From contig JAIRYB010000109.1 in assembly GCA_031267955.1 (NCBI GenBank), positions 1-8,322 on the forward strand: a stretch of 8,322 bases of DNA, read 5' to 3'. Position numbers and translations under genes: made by a program. Below are positions 4,946 through 8,322 of the stretch, one piece after another; positions within the stretch are counted from its first letter, which is position 1, and each line of letters opens with the position of its first letter. The DNA comes from Spirochaetaceae bacterium. Lineage in GTDB: Bacteria > Spirochaetota > Spirochaetia > Treponematales > Breznakiellaceae. Under the pieces are notes generated by a model. The model made no database searches. It was not told the DNA's origin and saw only the letters and a program-made list of their open reading frames with translations.

Positions 4946-6436
4946 ATGGCTGGCTCTCAGGCGATAGCGGTGGATGAGGAAAAGGTCAAAAAGGCGATCC
5001 AGTCAGGCATCCCCCTAACAATAACCACTTTTACCCTGCCCCATGAAATAGAAATATACATTGAGCAGTTATTGGCTGTTTTCCTCAAATATGTCGATCA
5101 AGAAAAACTCAAGGATTATATTGTCTATATTATTCAGGAACTGGCGGTAAACGCCAAAAAAGCCAATACCAAGCGGGTTTATTTCTTGGAAAAGAATCTA
5201 AACCTGGAAGATCCCGAAGACTACAAGGCGGGGATGGAGAACTTTAAAGAGGACACTCTTGGCAATATCGCCCATTACCTCCAGCTCCAGAAGGAAAAGG
5301 GCCTGTATATCAAGCTCATCCTCCAGACCAAACGGGATATCATCTTTATCGAGGTGAGAAACAATGTAGCGGTCACAAAGACCGAACTTATCCGTATCCA
5401 CGACAAGATTGCCCGGTCCCGTCAATTTAACAGCCTGGAAGATGCTCTTTCCCAGGTGCTGGACAGTTCCGAGGGCGCGGGCCTCGGGCTTGTTATCCTT
5501 GTGCTCATGCTGAAAAAAATGGGCCTGGACGAGGACTGTTTCGATATCCTCAGTACCGAAAAGGAAACAATTGCCCGCATAATCGTTCCCCTGGGCAGGG
5601 CCAAGGTTGAAAATCTGGCGATACTCTCCAATACTATTGTAAACAGCGTCAACTCCCTGCCCCAGTTCCCGGAGAATATCCTCCGCATCCAGCAGCTTAT
5701 CGCCGATCCCGACTCGGATATGATTTCCATTGCCCGCCAGATTTCCATGGACCCGGCGATGACCGCGGACCTGCTCAAACTCGTTAATTCCGCCCAGTAC
5801 ATGATGGCCAAGAAAGTTGACAATATCTCCGAAGCCGCCAAGATGGTGGGCATCAAGGGGATTAGGAATCTGCTCTACTCCTACGGGACCCAGAAGATTC
5901 TGGGCGATGATACCGAAGACAAGCGGAAACTCTGGAAACATTCCCATCAGGTCGCGTTTTACGCCTACACCCTGGCGAGGAATTTCCACAAAGACCGGGC
6001 CGTGCTTGACGACGCCAATGTGGCGGGGATACTCCACGACATGGGGAAGATCATCTTTTCCCAGGTCCATCCGGAATTGCTGGAGAAGATCCGGAATTTC
6101 TGCATTGAAAAAGGGCTTCCCGCCTCTACTTTTGAGGAACTTTCCGCCGGTATGAACCACGCCGAAATAGGCGCCCTGGTGGCGGAAAAGTGGAATTTCC
6201 CGGAGAGCCTTGTCTGCGCCATCCGCTACCACCACGATCCATTTTCGGCCCCGCAGGAATTCAGGGGTTTGACGGAAACCGTATATCTGGCCAACATGCT
6301 CTGCGAGTATGAAAACAAGGCTGTAGATTTTGAGCAGTTTGAGGGCACGGTGCTTGAAGCCTTTAGCCTTACTTCCAAAGAACGCATTGACGCCATGCTG
6401 CTCCGTTTCCAGAAAGATTTCCAGAACGAAATTTAG
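4946..6436 (+). CDS. Degenerate GHKL ATPase-like / HDOD fusion protein, putative signalling output protein
   Basis: The 496-residue cytoplasmic protein has no membrane segment and two recognisable parts. Residues about 30-215 resemble a GHKL (histidine-kinase-type) ATPase domain: an N-box QELAVNAKKAN (64-74, Glu65 and Asn69), a position equivalent to the G1 box that reads VRNNVAV (137-143) and lacks the usual D-x-G-x-G, and a G2 box EGAGLGL (176-182). A long charged insert sits between the N-box and G1. Residues about 230-435 form an HDOD domain (HD superfamily, linked to signal-transduction proteins): HSH (332-334), LHDMGK (His364/Asp365), MNHAEIG (His405) and RYHHDP (His429/His430). No phospho-acceptor or GGDEF domain is present. 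The start is supported by AAGGAAG six bases upstream. ATP binding and any phosphohydrolase activity are open questions, because HDOD domains are often non-catalytic. A role in sensing or regulation is inference. Confidence 0.85.
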   Translation: MAGSQAIAVDEEKVKKAIQSGIPLTITTFTLPHEIEIYIEQLLAVFLKYVDQEKLKDYIVYIIQELAVNAKKANTKRVYFLEKNLNLEDPEDYKAGMENFKEDTLGNIAHYLQLQKEKGLYIKLILQTKRDIIFIEVRNNVAVTKTELIRIHDKIARSRQFNSLEDALSQVLDSSEGAGLGLVILVLMLKKMGLDEDCFDILSTEKETIARIIVPLGRAKVENLAILSNTIVNSVNSLPQFPENILRIQQLIADPDSDMISIARQISMDPAMTADLLKLVNSAQYMMAKKVDNISEAAKMVGIKGIRNLLYSYGTQKILGDDTEDKRKLWKHSHQVAFYAYTLARNFHKDRAVLDDANVAGILHDMGKIIFSQVHPELLEKIRNFCIEKGLPASTFEELSAGMNHAEIGALVAEKWNFPESLVCAIRYHHDPFSAPQEFRGLTETVYLANMLCEYENKAVDFEQFEGTVLEAFSLTSKERIDAMLLRFQKDFQNEI

Positions 6437-6466
6437 CGGGCGCGCCGCGCGGGTTTTTAACGCCCG
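6437..6466 (+). terminator. Weak terminator-like hairpin after the HDOD gene
   Basis: Immediately after the stop codon, CGCG (6441-6444) can pair with CGCG (6448-6451) across CCG, followed by GG and TTTTT (6454-6458). Alternatively CGGGCG (6437-6442) pairs with CGCCCG (6461-6466) around the T-run. The first structure is terminator-like, but its stem is short. Confidence 0.35.
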
Positions 6467-6505
6467 ACGGAAATACCCGGCTTGTCCCCGGTTTTTCATT
6501 CGAAA

Positions 6506-6580
6506 GTCTGGTTTGATACCCCGCAGCTTGCTGCGGCTCAAACAATACACCGCTTTCAAAAATTTGGTATAAAACCAGAC
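6506..6580. repeat. Palindromic intergenic element 1: outer inverted repeat enclosing a CUUG hairpin
   Basis: Outer arms GTCTGGTTTGATACC (6506-6520) and GGTATAAAACCAGAC (6566-6580) are complementary at 14 of 15 positions. Directly against the left arm lies CCGCAGCTTGCTGCGG (6521-6536), a perfect six-pair stem closed by a CTTG loop in G-C context, which in RNA is a known stable tetraloop type. The element lies between convergent genes and looks like a REP-type dispersed repeat or a degraded small mobile element. No transposase gene is present in the window. Confidence 0.65.
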
Positions 6581-6589
6581 AGTATAATA

Positions 6590-6624
6590 AATTTCCTATC
6601 GAACGAGCCTCCGATCAGGAAATT
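6590..6624. repeat. AT-rich inverted repeat between convergent genes
   Basis: AATTTCCTATCG (6590-6601) pairs with CGATCAGGAAATT (6612-6624) with one bulged base, giving a twelve-pair stem and a ten-base loop. The loop plus the start of the right arm carries AACGAGCCTCCG, which can instead pair with sequence at 6659-6670. Because it lies between convergent genes, it may act in 3'-end formation for either transcript, but no clear U-run follows. Confidence 0.55.
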
Positions 6625-6670
6625 GCTCCACGTTCCAGATACCGCGCAGCTTGCTGCGCGGAGGCTCATT
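6602..6670. repeat. Palindromic intergenic element 2: outer inverted repeat with second CUUG hairpin, overlapping the 3' end of the EEP gene
   Basis: Arms AACGAGCCTCCG (6602-6613) and CGGAGGCTCATT (6659-6670) match at 11 of 12 positions. The right arm includes the TGA stop of the minus-strand lipoprotein gene (6668-6666). Inside lies CCGCGCAGCTTGCTGCGCGG (6642-6661), an eight-pair stem with the same CTTG loop as element 1. Both hairpins follow GATACC in the same orientation, 123 bases apart. Confidence 0.6.
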
Positions 6671-7865
6671 GGCCGGCCCCCGCGAATTTCAGAGTCAGCA
6701 GCAGGGGCAGATGATCGCTTAGCCCGTGGCCGGTGCGGGGGTTGTAGCTGTTCGGCGAACCTGTTGCCGAGACAAAGGGTTCCCGCCGCAGTACCTCGCA
6801 GGCATCGAATTCCCAGTTCTGTTTGTCGAAAAGCGGGCCGTTCAGGAGAAAATGATCGATTGTTTCCCATTCGTTTCTGTAAATGTAGGAACCTTTTTCC
6901 ATCTCGTTGCCCCAGGGCGAATAGAGCACAACCGCCTCTTGGGAAAAATACCTGCTGGAAGGCGGTTTCTGCCAGCTTAAAACAAGGTAGTCCGCCTGGC
7001 CTTCCCGCTGCGGCGCTTCTCCGCCGGCCGGAAGGTCCGCCTCGTTTCTGAAACCGGCAAGTTCAGCCGCTTTGGGGTCGTCCGGAAGCAGGGCGCTTAT
7101 CACAGCCCCCGAACGGCGGTAAAATTCATCGTGGTTTTCATTCAGGTCCCCCATGATAATAACCGGCGTTCCCGGCGCTTCCGCCTCAATCTCCCGTATG
7201 CGCCTTAAAAGGAGCCGCGCGCCGGCGCGGCGGAGCGCCTCAGTGGCGTCTTCGCTGCCCAGTTTTGATTTCCAGTGGCATACAAACAGCGCCAGCGGCT
7301 CGTCCCCGGCCCGAACCCACGCTTCCAGGACAGGCCGGGGAATGACGCCCGCCTCGCTTGAAATCGAGTGGAGCCGGGTGTTGAACAGGGGGTAGCGGCT
7401 CAGTATGCCGATCCCCAGGGAATTCCCGGGGTGGCCGGCGAAAAACGTCCAGGTATAGCCGTGCTTGGACAGGGTATTTTCCGCCAGTGTTTGCAATACC
7501 CCGGCGTTTTCCACTTCCACCAGGGCCAGTACCGGGGGGGCGTCGTCCGCCATGGCGTCTACCGCCCGGCCCAGGGCGGTAAGCCGGGCTTCGTATTTTT
7601 CGGCGGACCATCCCGATTCTTCCAGGTACTCATCGTATTCCAGGCCGGTCTCCGTGCCGTCAAAGAACGCCTGGAGGTTCCAGACGGCGACGCTGAACGC
7701 ATCCCCCCCGGCCTTATCATCGCCGGGGCTTTCCGCAAGCATTTCGCAGCCTGATACGCAGCCGGCAATACTCACGGACAGCAGTATGCCCGCAACGGCC
7801 GCGCCTAAGAATTCCAGCAGCCTGCTGTGCTTGAGGGCCGGGACAAATTTTGTACGCAGTTTCAT
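6666..7865 (-). CDS. Endonuclease/exonuclease/phosphatase (EEP) family lipoprotein
   Basis: This is a predicted membrane-anchored, exported metal-dependent phosphodiesterase of the DNase I-like EEP fold; the substrate is unknown. The 399-residue chain starts with a basic, hydrophobic signal peptide ending in lipobox IAGC (33-36), so Cys36 is the likely lipidated residue. EEP landmarks appear in order: WNLQAFFDG (Asn63), LVEVEN (Glu117), GILSRYP (153-159), CHWKSK (His197), GDLNENHDE (Asp240/Asn242), TIDHFLL (Asp337/His338) and GLSDHLP (Asp384/His385), so the active site appears complete. I chose ATG at 7865-7863 because GGAGG (7875-7871) lies five bases before it; the in-frame GTG four codons upstream (7877) precedes and overlaps that ribosome binding site. 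The gene follows the Rpn-family gene by 108 bases and is convergent with the HDOD gene. Nucleic-acid scavenging is a plausible role, but lipid- or sugar-phosphate hydrolysis is possible in this superfamily. Confidence 0.9.
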   Translation of the reverse strand: MKLRTKFVPALKHSRLLEFLGAAVAGILLSVSIAGCVSGCEMLAESPGDDKAGGDAFSVAVWNLQAFFDGTETGLEYDEYLEESGWSAEKYEARLTALGRAVDAMADDAPPVLALVEVENAGVLQTLAENTLSKHGYTWTFFAGHPGNSLGIGILSRYPLFNTRLHSISSEAGVIPRPVLEAWVRAGDEPLALFVCHWKSKLGSEDATEALRRAGARLLLRRIREIEAEAPGTPVIIMGDLNENHDEFYRRSGAVISALLPDDPKAAELAGFRNEADLPAGGEAPQREGQADYLVLSWQKPPSSRYFSQEAVVLYSPWGNEMEKGSYIYRNEWETIDHFLLNGPLFDKQNWEFDACEVLRREPFVSATGSPNSYNPRTGHGLSDHLPLLLTLKFAGAGQ

Positions 7866-7953
7866 AAAAGCCTCCACACCTATTACTATGGGTCGGGGAG
7901 CTAATTTGCTTTAATCGGGGGAATTTTTCCTGTTTCTGTGGGCCAGTTTAGCT

Positions 7954-7973
7954 CTGCGGGGGACACCCCGCGG
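7954..7973 (-). terminator. Stem-loop directly after the Rpn-family stop codon
   Basis: GCGGGG (7956-7961) and CCCCGC (7966-7971) pair perfectly around GACA, extended by a T-G wobble and a C-G pair to eight base pairs (7954-7973). It starts immediately after the minus-strand stop at 7974. No U-run follows on the minus strand, so transcript 3'-end protection or factor-dependent termination is as likely as intrinsic termination. Confidence 0.4.
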
Positions 7974-8322
7974 TCAGTTTTGTAAAAGCCGGGCTATGGT
8001 TTCTTCGCTAAGACCGGTGATTTCCCTGACAATATCAACAGAGAAGCCCCTGGACAGGGCGTTTCTCGCTGTTTCTTCCAGGCCTTCTGTCCGGCCTTCT
8101 TCTCGGCCTTCCCGGCGGGCGCCCTGCATACGGGAATATTCATCCCGCTGCGCTTTTAACCGCGCCTCGTAGATCATTCGGTTCGCCTCGTCTTTGCTCA
8201 TTACCTGTAGTTTGCAATACGCTTCGTTTATTACCGGGTTCTTCGCGGCTAACATCTTAAACTCCTCCTCCTCTTCCGCCTTCAAAAACCGCAGCCAGTC
8301 CGCCAGCCTGCTGTCTTCTTCC
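7974..8322 (-). CDS. Rpn/PD-(D/E)XK nuclease family 'transposase' protein, C-terminal part, truncated by window edge
   Basis: The open frame enters from the right edge with no stop, so the 5' end lies outside the window; a TTG at 8285 is not a credible start. About 115 C-terminal residues are visible: an acidic/basic helical region (DWLRFLKAEEEEEF, then NPVINEAYCKLQVMSKDEANRMIYEARLKAQRDEYSRM) and a tail of repeated E-G-R units (REGREEGRTEGLEE). It ends in RGFSVDIVREITGLSEETIARLLQN, a short helix-turn-helix-like element. This arrangement is typical of the C-termini of Rpn (recombination-promoting nuclease, YhgA-like) proteins, whose catalytic PD-(D/E)XK domain would be upstream, outside the window. 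The family is often multicopy and variable. Whether the gene is intact cannot be judged. Activity would be DNA cleavage if the N-terminal domain is present. Confidence 0.78.
   Translation of the reverse strand, partial: EEDSRLADWLRFLKAEEEEEFKMLAAKNPVINEAYCKLQVMSKDEANRMIYEARLKAQRDEYSRMQGARREGREEGRTEGLEETARNALSRGFSVDIVREITGLSEETIARLLQN
8081..8116 (-). repeat. Three tandem 12-base units encoding the E-G-R repeat of the Rpn-family tail
   Basis: On the plus strand GGCCTTC recurs exactly every 12 bases (8081, 8093, 8105), with variable five-base ends. On the coding minus strand this gives four-residue E-G-R-x units (REGREEGRTEG). The length can change in steps of four residues without a frameshift, as is common in this family's charged tail. 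Confidence 0.65.

Noticed and set aside
5198..6559. A 453-codon minus-strand open frame opposite the HDOD gene
   Set aside because: It is antisense to a motif-rich gene, has no ribosome binding site or domain, and runs through the palindromic intergenic repeats.
6437..6665. CRISPR-like or tRNA features in the repeat-rich gap
   Set aside because: There are only two hairpin copies with unequal flanks, no regular spacer/repeat units, no cas genes and no cloverleaf-like pattern.
6482..7051. A 189-codon plus-strand frame across the intergenic repeats and the EEP gene's 3' half
   Set aside because: It consists of repeat DNA plus antisense of a coding region, with no homology signal.
7866..7877. 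Upstream GTG start for the EEP lipoprotein (four extra residues)
   Set aside because: The GGAGG lies between this GTG and the ATG at 7865 at ideal spacing for the ATG, so the GTG would lack its own ribosome binding site.
8283..8285. TTG as start of a short 103-residue Rpn-like gene
   Set aside because: The frame stays open with family-like sequence (DWLRFLKA) up to the window edge, so the gene begins outside the window.

Overview
The window looks like a chromosomal segment of a spirochaete, most probably a moderately GC-rich Treponema-like species of the kind found in termite guts. This is inferred from four things: a phenylalanyl-tRNA synthetase alpha chain of the archaeal/eukaryotic type (a known peculiarity of spirochaetes), a degenerate-GHKL/HDOD fusion protein, a DUF3782-like PD-(D/E)XK protein with heptad repeats, and the tail of an Rpn/PD-(D/E)XK 'transposase' family protein. 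The last two families are, as I recall, amplified in such genomes. No database search was possible, so the genus is a guess.

Layout. (i) 1-2257, minus strand: the start of a sugar-transport operon read right to left, consisting of an L-rhamnose mutarotase (rhaM/rhaU), a double-NBD sugar ABC ATPase, and the N-terminal part of an RbsC-type permease that starts in a 4-base ATGA overlap. A stable inverted repeat lies between the mutarotase and the ATPase. (ii) 2258-2551: a divergent regulatory region with several inverted repeats, including a perfect GTGACA-TT-TGTCAC palindrome. (iii) 2552-6436, plus strand: a DUF3782-like protein, pheS and a GHKL-like/HDOD signalling protein. A possible terminator and a perfect TATAAT separate the last two. 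(iv) 6437-6665: a palindrome-rich gap between convergent genes, with two copies of a CUUG-tetraloop hairpin repeat. (v) 6666-8322, minus strand: an endonuclease/exonuclease/phosphatase-fold lipoprotein, preceded by the 3' end of an Rpn-family gene that runs off the right edge.

How the genes work together. The rhamnose-type genes form one plausible unit: uptake by the ABC transporter and anomer interconversion by RhaM. The substrate-binding protein, any second permease and the catabolic enzymes are not visible. The plus-strand genes look like independent housekeeping, signalling or accessory genes. I found no CRISPR array, tRNA, rRNA, complete mobile element or convincing new multi-gene system. 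The most distinctive material is the non-coding palindromic DNA at 2258-2551, 1882-1933 and 6506-6670.
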